Below are positions 33,753-42,388 of a DNA stretch of 64,000 nt, piece after piece. Position 1 is the stretch's first letter, and every line of letters starts with the position of its first letter. The stretch is taken from NCBI RefSeq assembly GCF_001048695.1, contig NZ_CVRB01000001.1:1-64000 (forward strand). The letters are read 5' to 3'. The notes beneath the pieces are model-generated. The model was not told the origin of the DNA and did not search any database. It saw nothing but the letters and a program-made list of their open reading frames with translations. The position numbers and the translations under genes were made by a program. This DNA is from Neobacillus massiliamazoniensis (GTDB lineage: Bacteria > Bacillota > Bacilli > Bacillales > Cytobacillaceae).

Positions 33753-34784
33753 ATGTTAATTAGGAGCATTTTAAACAATTTAGTGAAAATTAGTGCATTA
33801 CGAAAAATTAATAAACTTAAAAAGTATAAAGAAGTTGAAAAAATTATATATTTACTATCTCCTGAACATGGAAATTTAGGTGATCAAGCAATAGCAATCG
33901 CAATAAAGAAATTCTTAATAGATCATTATAAAAATAAAGAAGTTATTGAGTTTTCGTATCTGGAGTACATGTATATAAAAAAACGTATTTCCAGTATTTC
34001 AAATGATGGTGACATTATATTTTTGCATGGTGGCGGTAACTTAGGAAATTTATATATTAACGAAGAGAATTTAAGAAGAGATGTTATTGAAAGATTCGAA
34101 AAGAATAAAATAATTATCATGCCACAAAGCATCTCTTTTTCTGAAGACAATTTTGGAAAAATTGAAATTGAAAAGACAAAGAAAATATATAATAACCATA
34201 AAAATTTGTATATTGTTTGTAGAGAAAGTAAAAGCTTTGAAACTGCCCAAAGTATATTTCCTAATAATAATGTAATATTATCACCAGATAGTGTTTTATA
34301 CTTATCGGATTATTATAATAAGAGTCCTTTGAGAAGTGGGGTACTTCTAGCATTAAGAAGTGATAAGGAAAAAGTAATTGACGATTCTAGGGTTAATAAA
34401 CTAAGGGGAATTTTGGAAAATTTGGAAGAAAATTTAGTTTTTAAAGATACCATTATAAACAAAAGAGTAAATGAAAAAAATAGAATATTTGAGTTTGAAA
34501 AAATTCTAAAGGCATTTGGTAGTAGTAAATTGGTTATTACAGATAGATTCCATGGAGTCATATTTTCTTTTATAACAAAGACACCTTGTATAGTATTTAA
34601 GTCATTAGATCATAAAATATCTGAGGGGATTAAATGGTTTAATGATATAGATTTTATTTATTATGCAGAAAATGATAGTGAAAATCTGAGTAATGTAATT
34701 AATAATTACCTTAATATGGGAAATCTTAATGTGGATGAAAAATTAAAAATGGAATTTATTAATGCTTTACAAAAAATTATATGA
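33753..34784 (+). CDS. Polysaccharide pyruvyl transferase family protein
   Basis: A 343-residue protein of the CsaB/EpsO pyruvyltransferase family, which adds ketal pyruvate from PEP to sugars. Family landmarks: SPEHGNLGDQAIAIAIKKFL, FLHGGGNLGNLY, IIMPQSISF and VITDRFHGVIFSF (R-F-H-G). It would add negative charge to the polymer. It stands between the polymerase and flippase genes. Confidence 0.9.
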   Translation: MLIRSILNNLVKISALRKINKLKKYKEVEKIIYLLSPEHGNLGDQAIAIAIKKFLIDHYKNKEVIEFSYLEYMYIKKRISSISNDGDIIFLHGGGNLGNLYINEENLRRDVIERFEKNKIIIMPQSISFSEDNFGKIEIEKTKKIYNNHKNLYIVCRESKSFETAQSIFPNNNVILSPDSVLYLSDYYNKSPLRSGVLLALRSDKEKVIDDSRVNKLRGILENLEENLVFKDTIINKRVNEKNRIFEFEKILKAFGSSKLVITDRFHGVIFSFITKTPCIVFKSLDHKISEGIKWFNDIDFIYYAENDSENLSNVINNYLNMGNLNVDEKLKMEFINALQKII

Positions 34785-34958
34785 TTCTATTAATTTTTTA
34801 GTTAGTGCATTACTTAATTAAGGAATAAAAGAATGCTCAGTATTATAAATAATAACATTGTATAAAATTTAGATTTAATTGTGGAATTTCATCTTGCTTT
34901 TTATCGCACTGATGATTAAAGAGAAAAATGAAATTAATTTTCAGTAAGGTTGTAAAAA

Positions 34959-36374
34959 ATGAATATGTATAAAAAATTGGTTACTAATTCACTTATATTT
35001 GCAGTAGGAAACTTGGGAACTAAATTAATTACATTCTTTTTAGTCCCTCTTTACACATACTATCTAACTCCAAGTGAATTTGGCATGGTGGACTTGCTAA
35101 CAACTACTATTAGTTTCTTAATGCCGATTGTCACCCTGAGTATTTTTGATGCGGTTTTAAGATTCGTAATGGATAAAAGCCATGATAAAAAAGAAGTATT
35201 AATTAATTCTCTATTCATAGTATTAATTGGTTTTTTTTTAATATCTTTATTTTATCCTGTGTTGATCATTTTATTACCTTTTGATGATTATATACATTAT
35301 TTTTATCTATTATTATTAGTTCAGTCAATTAATACTATTTTGACACAATATATTAGAGCAAAGGGAATGATTAGGCTATTTGCTCTTAGTGGAATCTTTA
35401 ATGTATTTACTGTTTTAATTTTTAATATAGCGCTCCTTATGATTTTCAAGATGGGGATTGTAGGGTATTTAATTTCTATTATTTTAGCTAATATTATTAG
35501 TACTATATTTGTTATTATTAGCGGCAAAGTTCACCATGATTTTATCATTAAAAAAGTAAATATTAAATTAATGAAAGAGATGTTACACTATAGTATACCA
35601 TTAATCCCTAATGCTTTAATGTGGTGGATTATGAGTTTATCAGATAGGTATATTATTACATATCTATTAGGAATAAGCGCAAATGGAATTTATGCTGTTG
35701 CTAATAAAATACCGAGCATATTAAATATAGTTAATTCTATTTTTTTTCAAGCATGGCAAATGTCAGCTATTGAAGAAGCTAATTCAAAGGAAAAATCTCA
35801 TTTCTTTTCAAATGTTTTTAATGTGTTTTCAATAGCTATGCTAGTAACAACCTCGCTATTACTGGTATTTTTAAAATTAATAATGGGAGTATTCGTTGCA
35901 AATAGTTATTTTATCGCTTGGAAATATGTACCGTTCTTGCTATTAGGTGTAGTATTTTCAAGTTTTTCTGGATTTTTAGGTACAAATTATATCGCTACAA
36001 AAAAAACATCTGGTATTTTTAAGACATCTGTGATTGGTGCAATATTAAATATCGTTGTAAATTTATTATTAGTACCTACCATTGGTATCAATGGTGCTGC
36101 TATAGGAACTATGATTAGCTTTGCGGTAATATGGCTATTAAGGATTAAAGATACAAGAGAGTTTGTAAATATAAAGTTAAATAAGAGGAAATTGTTCTTA
36201 ACTTTATTTTTTGTATATGTTCAAATTGGTATATTGTATTTAAATATTAAGCTAGGAAATTTATTTCAGATTGTCTTACTGATGCTTATAATCCTGCTGA
36301 ATTTTTATGAAATTAGGGGAATATTAGAAAAAATAATTATTATTATAACAAAAAAATCTAAGCAATCTAAATAA
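34959..36374 (+). CDS. Oligosaccharide flippase (Wzx, MOP family)
   Basis: A 471-residue integral membrane protein with about 12-14 membrane segments. The N-terminus TNSLIFAVGNLGTKLITFFL and the mid segment YSIPLIPNALMWWIMSLSDR are typical of Wzx/RfbX proteins, which flip lipid-linked repeat units. Weak ribosome site (TAAGG) before the ATG. A 170-bp AT-rich gap precedes it. It is the last intact gene of the first block before the dead galE. Confidence 0.92.
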   Translation: MNMYKKLVTNSLIFAVGNLGTKLITFFLVPLYTYYLTPSEFGMVDLLTTTISFLMPIVTLSIFDAVLRFVMDKSHDKKEVLINSLFIVLIGFFLISLFYPVLIILLPFDDYIHYFYLLLLVQSINTILTQYIRAKGMIRLFALSGIFNVFTVLIFNIALLMIFKMGIVGYLISIILANIISTIFVIISGKVHHDFIIKKVNIKLMKEMLHYSIPLIPNALMWWIMSLSDRYIITYLLGISANGIYAVANKIPSILNIVNSIFFQAWQMSAIEEANSKEKSHFFSNVFNVFSIAMLVTTSLLLVFLKLIMGVFVANSYFIAWKYVPFLLLGVVFSSFSGFLGTNYIATKKTSGIFKTSVIGAILNIVVNLLLVPTIGINGAAIGTMISFAVIWLLRIKDTREFVNIKLNKRKLFLTLFFVYVQIGILYLNIKLGNLFQIVLLMLIILLNFYEIRGILEKIIIIITKKSKQSK

Positions 36375-36566
36375 AGTATGAAAGAATAATGTAAAAACTA
36401 GTAATCACAAGATGGATCATGTGATCTTTACCGATAAAAAAATCTAAAATCTAAAGGGCATGTCAATACAATTTGGTGTTGAAATTACTTTTACAAATTC
36501 AATGGTTATCACTGTGTGATAAAAAGTGATGGTGCATGAATTTAAAAAAATATTAATCTACTAGGG

Positions 36567-36988
36567 TATAATGGTATCCCTATTAATCTGATGCCATTTA
36601 TTACTCAGGTCGCAGTTGGAAAGTTAGCAGAGTTGTAAGTGTTTGGCAATGATTATCCTACTGTTGATGGGACAGGTGTAAGAGATTATATTCACGTAGT
36701 TGACTCTCGCCAATGACCACTTAAAAGCATTGGAGAAATTAATGTTCTCTAATGGTGTGGGAACCTATAATCTAGGAACAGGAACTGGTTATAGTGTACT
36801 GCAGCTTGTTTCAGCTTTCGGAAAGGTTTAATGTTGTAGATAGACGACCTGGAGATATAGCCATCTGCTATGCCGATCCTTCGGAAGCACAGAATGAACT
36901 AGGCTGGACTGCTGAAAGAGGAATTGAAGACATGTGCCGGTATTCCTGGAGATGGCAGAGGATGAATCCGAATGGGTATGGGGATTAA
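36567..36988 (+). pseudogene. galE (UDP-glucose 4-epimerase) C-terminal pseudogene
   Basis: Pieces in shifted frames read as Gal[49 protein letters not shown], then VDRRPGDIAICYADP and ELGWTAERGIEDMCRYSW to a stop at 36988. There is at least one in-frame stop (after KLAEL) and two frameshifts, and the N-terminal NAD-binding half is missing. The surviving 64-codon frame (36794-36988) is only the last part. Confidence 0.85.
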
Positions 36989-37027
36989 TAGACATAAGGG
37001 ATTTAATGAATCGGAAAATATTTTAAC

Positions 37028-37068
37028 AAAGGCAGAAGGTCATGGGTCTTCTGCCTTTATAATTTTTT
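37028..37068 (+). terminator. Terminator after the galE remnant
   Basis: AAAGGCAGAAG and CTTCTGCCTTT form an 11-bp stem followed by a T-rich tract. It survives although the gene is dead. Confidence 0.85.
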
Positions 37069-37098
37069 TTCTCTATCTTTATTAAATACTATTTAGCC

Positions 37099-37567
37099 TT
37101 CGACAATTATTTTCCACTTTTTAAGGGGGAAACCCTTTATTGATAAAGGGAATAGTTCGATTTAATCAAAAGTTTGATTAGAAGGGAAAAAGCCACAAAA
37201 GAGAAGAAAAATGTTATCAATTTTTTTATAAGAAAATAAGAGCGAATCCTTAGGATTTTCTAAACAACTTTCCGCTATTTTTCCAGCCGATGGAGTTAGA
37301 TTTCGTTGCCATTATGGGAAATCTCGCTGTTTTAATAAAACGTTTAATTAACAATAAAACGCCCCGGAAAGTGTAGAAAAATATGCTTTGATAGATAAAA
37401 ACTCATCCTGTTTGTTTATGACGAATGTTTCAGATGAATACCACATCAACTGACAATTCATGCAGCCGTTTTCGACCAAAAAGGTTTATTTGATAAAGGT
37501 GACTGGAGAACTAAGCAAACGTTTGATTAAATCTGGATGTGGTAGAAATCTGATAAAGATTGTCTAA
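37099..37567 (+). repeat. ~470-bp dispersed non-coding repeat, copy A
   Basis: Shares, in order, with copies at 41035, 54062 and 55679: TGATAA...GGGAATAGTTCGA, a palindrome centred at 37171.5, TTTTATAAGA, GGGAAATC, a palindrome at 37341.5, AAACGCCCCG, TAGAAAAATA, GAATACC-CATCAACTGACAA, TTCATGCAGCCG, TTTGATAA, and a palindrome at 37520.5. It lies between the galE remnant and the wzy-like gene, and its last bases touch that gene's leader. Confidence 0.85.
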
Positions 37568-37610
37568 TTCTAAGGATAAAACAATAAGATTAAATCGATT
37601 GAGGATAATT

Positions 37611-38906
37611 ATGATTAAGTGGATTGAAAAAACATATATTTTCATATTGTACAGCTTTTTTAGCTTATATATCATTCTCATTTATCCATGGGGTGATAAC
37701 TACTACTATGCCAATGCAAAAGCCTATTATTTCATAGGGTGTATGTTCCTGCTAGCTCTATTAGCCATTTCTTTGAGGGTGGCAAGGGATGATAGGTTCG
37801 TCTGGAAAATAACTACTCCGGAAAGTTTGATGGTTATATTTTTGATTTTAATAGCGTGTTCCACGCTTTTCTCCGTTAAGAAATCTCTAGTGGGGGATGG
37901 AACAGAGCACCAAGGAATACTGATTATGCTCTCTTGTTTCCTCTTATTTTGCTTGGCCTCCCGCTTAGAGCCTAGACATATGGAAAGGCTTTGTCAGTTG
38001 ATTATTTTTAGTTCATTCCTGGCTGCAGTTTATAGCATTTTGCAGTTTCATCATCTAGCCTTTTTGCCACAGGATGCTGTCATGCAGTTTGGTCGAAGGA
38101 CTTTTTCCTTTTTTGATAATCCGGATTATTTTGGTTCCTATCTCACATTGGTCATTCCAATAACGTTTACAGCATTCCTTTTGACTCTAAAGAGCAAGAG
38201 AAGTGTCCTTTATTTTATAATTCTTTGCACACAGCTTTTGTCACTACTTGAATCACAAACAAGAAGTGCTTGGATAGGTGTGGCTATTGGCTTTTTTATT
38301 ATTGCTATTTGGGTCGTTCGGAAGAGGAAGCAGCTAGTTAAAACGCTGGCCTTGATGATCGTTGCGTTTTGTTTAATCTTTACTGTCTCTAGTTCGTTTT
38401 CGCACCAAAATAATGCTTCTCGGGCGCTTTCCATCACAAAGGATGTTCAAAAGATTGTTAAAAACCAAAATGCTGGTTCGGCAGGCGCATCACGTTGGTA
38501 TATTTGGCAAGTCTCCATGCCCCTGATTGCAAACCATTTTTGGCTAGGAACTGGTCCGAATACATTTGAACAGGTTTTTCCAAAGGATTCCAGCCAAACA
38601 AAAAAGTATTTTGGGAATGACAAAGTTTATGATGAGAATAATGACTATTTGCAAATTGCCCTTACAATGGGGGTACCGGCATTACTCATCTACTTGCTTA
38701 TTTTATCCCTCATTTTGTTCAAAGGGTTTAGGAAGGCGGAAGAATTAGATGTACAACAGCAGCTTGCCTCCTATGGGTTACTAGCAGCGATCATTGGATA
38801 CTTGGTTCAGGCATTCTTTAATATCAGTGTCATTTCCGTTGCCCCTTATTTTTGGCTTCTCTTAGGGTTTGTGGTGAACCGGAATAAGGAAAGCTTTCAC
38901 TATTAA
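37611..38906 (+). CDS. O-antigen ligase / Wzy_C family membrane protein
   Basis: A 431-residue protein with 10-12 membrane segments and the Wzy_C region: TRSAWIGVAIGFFII followed by the large loop ASRWYIWQVSMPLIANHF and LGTGPNTFEQVFPK. Such proteins act as polymerases or as ligases that attach polysaccharide to an acceptor. The locus already has an EpsG-type polymerase, so this one may be a ligase or belong to a second polymer. ATG 37611 follows GAGG by 7 nt. It is flanked on both sides by copies A and B of the 470-bp repeat together with ugd. Confidence 0.87.
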   Translation: MIKWIEKTYIFILYSFFSLYIILIYPWGDNYYYANAKAYYFIGCMFLLALLAISLRVARDDRFVWKITTPESLMVIFLILIACSTLFSVKKSLVGDGTEHQGILIMLSCFLLFCLASRLEPRHMERLCQLIIFSSFLAAVYSILQFHHLAFLPQDAVMQFGRRTFSFFDNPDYFGSYLTLVIPITFTAFLLTLKSKRSVLYFIILCTQLLSLLESQTRSAWIGVAIGFFIIAIWVVRKRKQLVKTLALMIVAFCLIFTVSSSFSHQNNASRALSITKDVQKIVKNQNAGSAGASRWYIWQVSMPLIANHFWLGTGPNTFEQVFPKDSSQTKKYFGNDKVYDENNDYLQIALTMGVPALLIYLLILSLILFKGFRKAEELDVQQQLASYGLLAAIIGYLVQAFFNISVISVAPYFWLLLGFVVNRNKESFHY

Positions 38907-39181
38907 TATATGGATTTTATGGTCAAAAAGGACATGGTGATGGAAGTTTATTTGTGGAAAACGAGTGAATTCTCTTTTTTAAAACAACTTTGTTGAGTAA
39001 AACATAGAAAGGTATATTATAGCTGCAGCACAATGTATTTATCTCTGTTGTATTCTTTGTAAGTAATCTCTGGTATTGCTGGGTTCAATCGAAGCTTTTC
39101 CTCATTTCATTTTAAAACGTTACACAGGCCAATTTGAGTAATGGAATGGTCAACAACTATTATGGAGATGATTCGAGGTTC

Positions 39182-39221
39182 GTCACAAAATTTTTAAAAT
39201 TAGTTAGTAAAATTTTGTGAC
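39182..39221. repeat. Perfect 13-bp inverted repeat in the wzy-ugd gap
   Basis: GTCACAAAATTTT (39182-39194) and AAAATTTTGTGAC (39209-39221) form a stem with a 14-nt loop. No T-run follows, so it is more likely an operator or a relic of a mobile element end than a terminator. Confidence 0.6.
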
Positions 39222-39262
39222 AAACCAATAATTTATTTCGGTATAAGCTAGAAATCTGGTGA

Positions 39263-39406
39263 AGCTTGTATATTCATGACCCTTCAGGATCTGTTATTGC
39301 ACATACACAATCAAATGTGTTTGAAGGGCAGGATATTCATGATGCCTCAGGATCACTTGTTGCTCAAACGCAGCCTAATGTATTAGGAGGAGAAGATGTA
39401 TCCTAA
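39263..39406 (+). pseudogene. Start-less ORF with two tandem ~22-residue repeats
   Basis: The frame begins right after a stop and ends at TAA 39406. It reads HDPSGSVIAHTQSN...GQDI, then HDASGSLVAQTQPN...GEDV. The coding look (repeat conserved at protein level) without a start suggests the tail of a truncated repeat protein that I do not recognise. It is followed by a weak terminator (AAGTCGT/GCGGCTT plus T-run, 39478-39512). The remainder of 38907-39689 shows no gene. Confidence 0.4.
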
Positions 39407-39689
39407 TTTAACGGGAATTAGGGTTTTATCACCACTCAGCTAAAGTTTAAGGCGTTTGAGGGAAGGAAAAAGGAAAAATCAAGTCGTGATTTTTAAGCGG
39501 CTTGTTTTTTTATGTTCTAGATTTACCCATCTGTTTGTACCATCTAAACTTAAGATAAACGAGCATTCTTCTAAATTTATGTAACCAAGCATAAAATATC
39601 GCGATGGAATTGATTAATATATCAATAGAAAAGTGTATATTCCCTCAAAGTTGTAGATTTAGTTTTTCTATATTCTCATATGAGGTGGT

Positions 39690-41015
39690 ATGAAAGTGAA
39701 AATTGCGGTAGCAGGAACTGGTTATGTCGGTTTAGTAACAGGTGTTTGTCTTGCTGAAAAAGGGTTTTCAGTTTCTTGTGTAGATATAGAAGAACGGAAA
39801 GTTGATTTAATGAGGTCTGGAATTTCACCTATTTTTGAACCTGGCTTGGAAGAATTAATGATCAAAAATAGGAAGAAGTTGAACTTTACAACGAATTATA
39901 AAGAAGCGTATAAAGATGCAGATGTAATTTTTATAGGAGTAGGGACTCCGGAGAAACATGATGGTTCTGCTAATTTAAATTATGTCTATTCAGCAGCAAC
40001 AGAAATTGCTGAAAGCATTGAGAAAGATTGTGTTGTCGTTGTTAAATCTACTGTACCTGTTGGAACAAATGATAAGATCGAAGAATTGATTAAATCAAAC
40101 CTTGCTCACAATGTAAAGGTTCATCTTGCTTCAAATCCAGAGTTTTTAGCCCAAGGCACCGCCCTAAAAGATACCTTAAATCCTTCTAGGATTGTCATTG
40201 GAGTAGAAGATTCTATTGCAGGTGAAATATTACAAGAGGTTTATAAGGGCTTTGATGCGCCGGTTTTAGTTACGAACAGGAAAAGTGCAGAAATGATAAA
40301 ATATGCATCCAATGACTTTTTAGCGCTGAAAATTTCTTTTATTAATGAAATTGCAAACCTCTGTGAAATTATTGGTGCAGATATTGATGATGTGGCACTT
40401 GGAATGGGGTACGACAACCGAATTGGAAATCGATTTTTAAACGCGGGGATCGGTTACGGGGGATCTTGCTTTCCTAAAGATACAAAAGCACTGCACTGGT
40501 TGGCAAATTTCCATGATAATGAGTTAAAAACCATTAAGGCAGCGATTGATGTTAACGAAAATCAAAAAATCAAATTGATTAAGAAATCCCGGAAATATTT
40601 TAATAGTTTAAAAGGGTTGAATGTTGCTGTCTTGGGATTAACCTTTAAACCTGGAACAGATGATCTAAGGGAGGCACCATCACTAGTAAATATTCCTATC
40701 ATGCTTGAGGATGGAGCGAATATTAAAGCTTGGGATCCTGTTGGCATGAAAAACTTCCAAAAGAAATATCCAGAGGGTGTAACTTATTGTTTTACCATAG
40801 AAGAAACCCTTAAGGATGCAGATCTATGTTTTATATTTACGGAATGGGATGAAGTCAAAGAATTTGGCCTTTCAAAATATAGACAACTAATGAGAAATCC
40901 TATCATTCTAGACGGAAGAAATTGTTATGACCTTACTAGTGCTAAGAAGGCGAACATCATTTATGATTCGATGGGGAGAGAAACGATCAATAGTGTAAAG
41001 GGTTCACTTGTTTAG
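39690..41015 (+). CDS. ugd: UDP-glucose 6-dehydrogenase
   Basis: A 441-residue NAD-dependent enzyme oxidising UDP-glucose to UDP-glucuronate. The NAD site is VAGTGYVGLVTGVCLAEKG, the central helix region carries AEMIKYASNDFLALKISFIN, and the catalytic Cys is in GGSCFPKDTKAL. In Bacillus, such enzymes (TuaD, YwqF) are activated by BY-kinase phosphorylation, and a kinase is encoded at 19443. TGAGGTGG precedes the ATG. The product would supply an acidic sugar. It stands alone with its own upstream region. Confidence 0.95.
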   Translation: MKVKIAVAGTGYVGLVTGVCLAEKGFSVSCVDIEERKVDLMRSGISPIFEPGLEELMIKNRKKLNFTTNYKEAYKDADVIFIGVGTPEKHDGSANLNYVYSAATEIAESIEKDCVVVVKSTVPVGTNDKIEELIKSNLAHNVKVHLASNPEFLAQGTALKDTLNPSRIVIGVEDSIAGEILQEVYKGFDAPVLVTNRKSAEMIKYASNDFLALKISFINEIANLCEIIGADIDDVALGMGYDNRIGNRFLNAGIGYGGSCFPKDTKALHWLANFHDNELKTIKAAIDVNENQKIKLIKKSRKYFNSLKGLNVAVLGLTFKPGTDDLREAPSLVNIPIMLEDGANIKAWDPVGMKNFQKKYPEGVTYCFTIEETLKDADLCFIFTEWDEVKEFGLSKYRQLMRNPIILDGRNCYDLTSAKKANIIYDSMGRETINSVKGSLV

Positions 41016-41034
41016 TTTATAGGTGACACAATCA

Positions 41035-41510
41035 GACAATTATTTAGCCTCTTTGAAGGAGACAACGCTTTATCATAAGAGGTAAGCTCCAATTTAAACA
41101 AACGATTGATTAAATTGGAAAATGCCAGAAAAAAGGTGAAAAGTGTCATGGAATGATTTTTATAAGAGAAAAGGGGCGAATATTTTTCGATTTCCAGACA
41201 TCTTTCAACCATATTTTCATGCGATAGGGGTCAGACTTTCGTTGCCATAAAGGGAAATCATGCTGTTTTAATCAAACGTTTATTTAACAATGAAACGCCC
41301 CGAAATCAGTAGAAAAATAGTGTGCTTTGACAAATAAAAACCCATCCTGCGAATTTCTGACGAATTGGTCAGTTGAATAACGCATCAGCTGACAATTCAT
41401 GCCGCCGTTTTAGACCGAAAAGGCTAATTTGATAAGGCTGACAGGAAAACTAATCAAACGTTTAATTAAATCAAGATGCGGGTGAAGTTTGATGAAGATT
41501 GTCTAATTTT
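41035..41510 (+). repeat. ~470-bp dispersed non-coding repeat, copy B
   Basis: Same order of landmarks as copy A; palindromes centred at 41103.5, 41277.5 and 41459.5 (spacings 174 and 182). It begins 20 bp after the ugd stop codon and is in the same orientation as copy A. Confidence 0.85.
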
Positions 41511-41556
41511 AAAGTTTATCAAGAGGGTTTTCCTTGTCAGCATCCTCCATTAATTC

Positions 41557-41769
41557 TTACAGTTCCTTTATGGCAAATTCTACACTCCCTTCTTTATCTT
41601 CATGTAAACCTGCCCCTAATAGGTGATCGTGGTGGATATACGAATTTCTTGCAAAGCTTTTAAAACCTTCTGGAACTTTAAATATTTCGATTGTGATAGT
41701 GAGTGCTTTGTTTACGGTTATTTCTCTTATTTCTAAATCATCCCCATAACTTTTCGTTCTTGTCCGCAT
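41557..41769 (-). CDS. Hypothetical 70-residue protein
   Basis: A small protein with alternating hydrophobic/charged beta-like pattern (REITVNKALTITIEIFKV). AAAAGGAAAA precedes the ATG at about 7 nt. I do not recognise the family, and there is no signal or membrane segment. It lies between repeat copy B and the PTS genes; a dispersed 13-bp element (41863-41875) follows its upstream side. Confidence 0.45.
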   Translation of the reverse strand: MRTRTKSYGDDLEIREITVNKALTITIEIFKVPEGFKSFARNSYIHHDHLLGAGLHEDKEGSVEFAIKEL

Positions 41770-41862
41770 ACGATTTTCCTTTTCTATTTATGTAGATTTT
41801 GAAGATGAAGCCATTTCCAGTTTTGGAGACATAGGTTAATTGGGTAAGCTCTTAATCGATTT

Positions 41863-41875
41863 GGTGTCAGGCACC
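41863..41875. repeat. Dispersed GGTGTCAGGCACC element
   Basis: Exact 13-mer just downstream (on the minus strand) of the fructose-type PTS operon, next to its terminator. Confidence 0.75.
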
Positions 41876-41892
41876 ACTTGAAAAACGAAATG

Positions 41893-41918
41893 AAAAAAGA
41901 AGAGCAAACTGCTCTTCT
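41893..41918 (-). terminator. Terminator of the fructose-type PTS operon
   Basis: GAAGAGC and GCTCTTC arms with a short loop; on the minus strand a T-run follows. Confidence 0.85.
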
Positions 41919-42388
41919 TAGTTTTGTTCAATTTGGCTTAGCAAATTGTAGGCTTGTTCTTTTGATGTAATGGAGAGTAGTTGGTCTCTGTACTCTTCAT
42001 TCATAAGCTTACGTGAAAGCATTTGAAGAATTTTTAAATGTTCGTTGCCAGCAGCTTCTTCTGGAACTGCGATCATGAAGATTAATTTTGCGAGCGTTCC
42101 GTCATAGCTGTTCCAATCCACGCCTTCATTTTTCAGGCCAAAGACAACAGCAGGTTTTGTTACGGCTTTCGATTTTCCATGCGGGATGGCAATGGAAAAT
42201 CCGATTCCTGTAGAGCTTTCTTTTTCGCGGCTAAGAATGGCCTTCTTAAATTTCCGTTTGGAGTTAATAGCTCCACCTTGGTCTAACTTTCCAATCATTT
42301 CATCTATGACAGATTCTTTCGTTGTTCCTTTGATATCTGTTTCAATAAAATCGAGGCTGAGTAAATCTGTAAGTTTCACTTTCGTCAC
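41918..42388 (-). CDS. PTS fructose-family EIIA component
   Basis: A 156-residue EIIA of the mannitol/fructose family. The phosphorylated His is in FSIAIPHGKSKAV. It passes phosphate from HPr to the EIIB domain. Start GTG at 42388 overlaps the stop of the EIIBC gene by 4 nt (GTGA), so the two are translationally coupled. Together they correspond to a split version of fused EIIBCA proteins such as B. subtilis ManP. Confidence 0.92.
   Translation of the reverse strand: MTKVKLTDLLSLDFIETDIKGTTKESVIDEMIGKLDQGGAINSKRKFKKAILSREKESSTGIGFSIAIPHGKSKAVTKPAVVFGLKNEGVDWNSYDGTLAKLIFMIAVPEEAAGNEHLKILQMLSRKLMNEEYRDQLLSITSKEQAYNLLSQIEQN

Noticed and set aside
41012..41212. Minus-strand frames in repeat copies B and C (also 54035-54241) with similar translations (SYKN and LIKRL-type segments)
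   Set aside because: The similarity follows from the DNA repeat. Copy A is frameshifted, copy D lacks the region, and a TGA lies just upstream in the frames of copies B and C.
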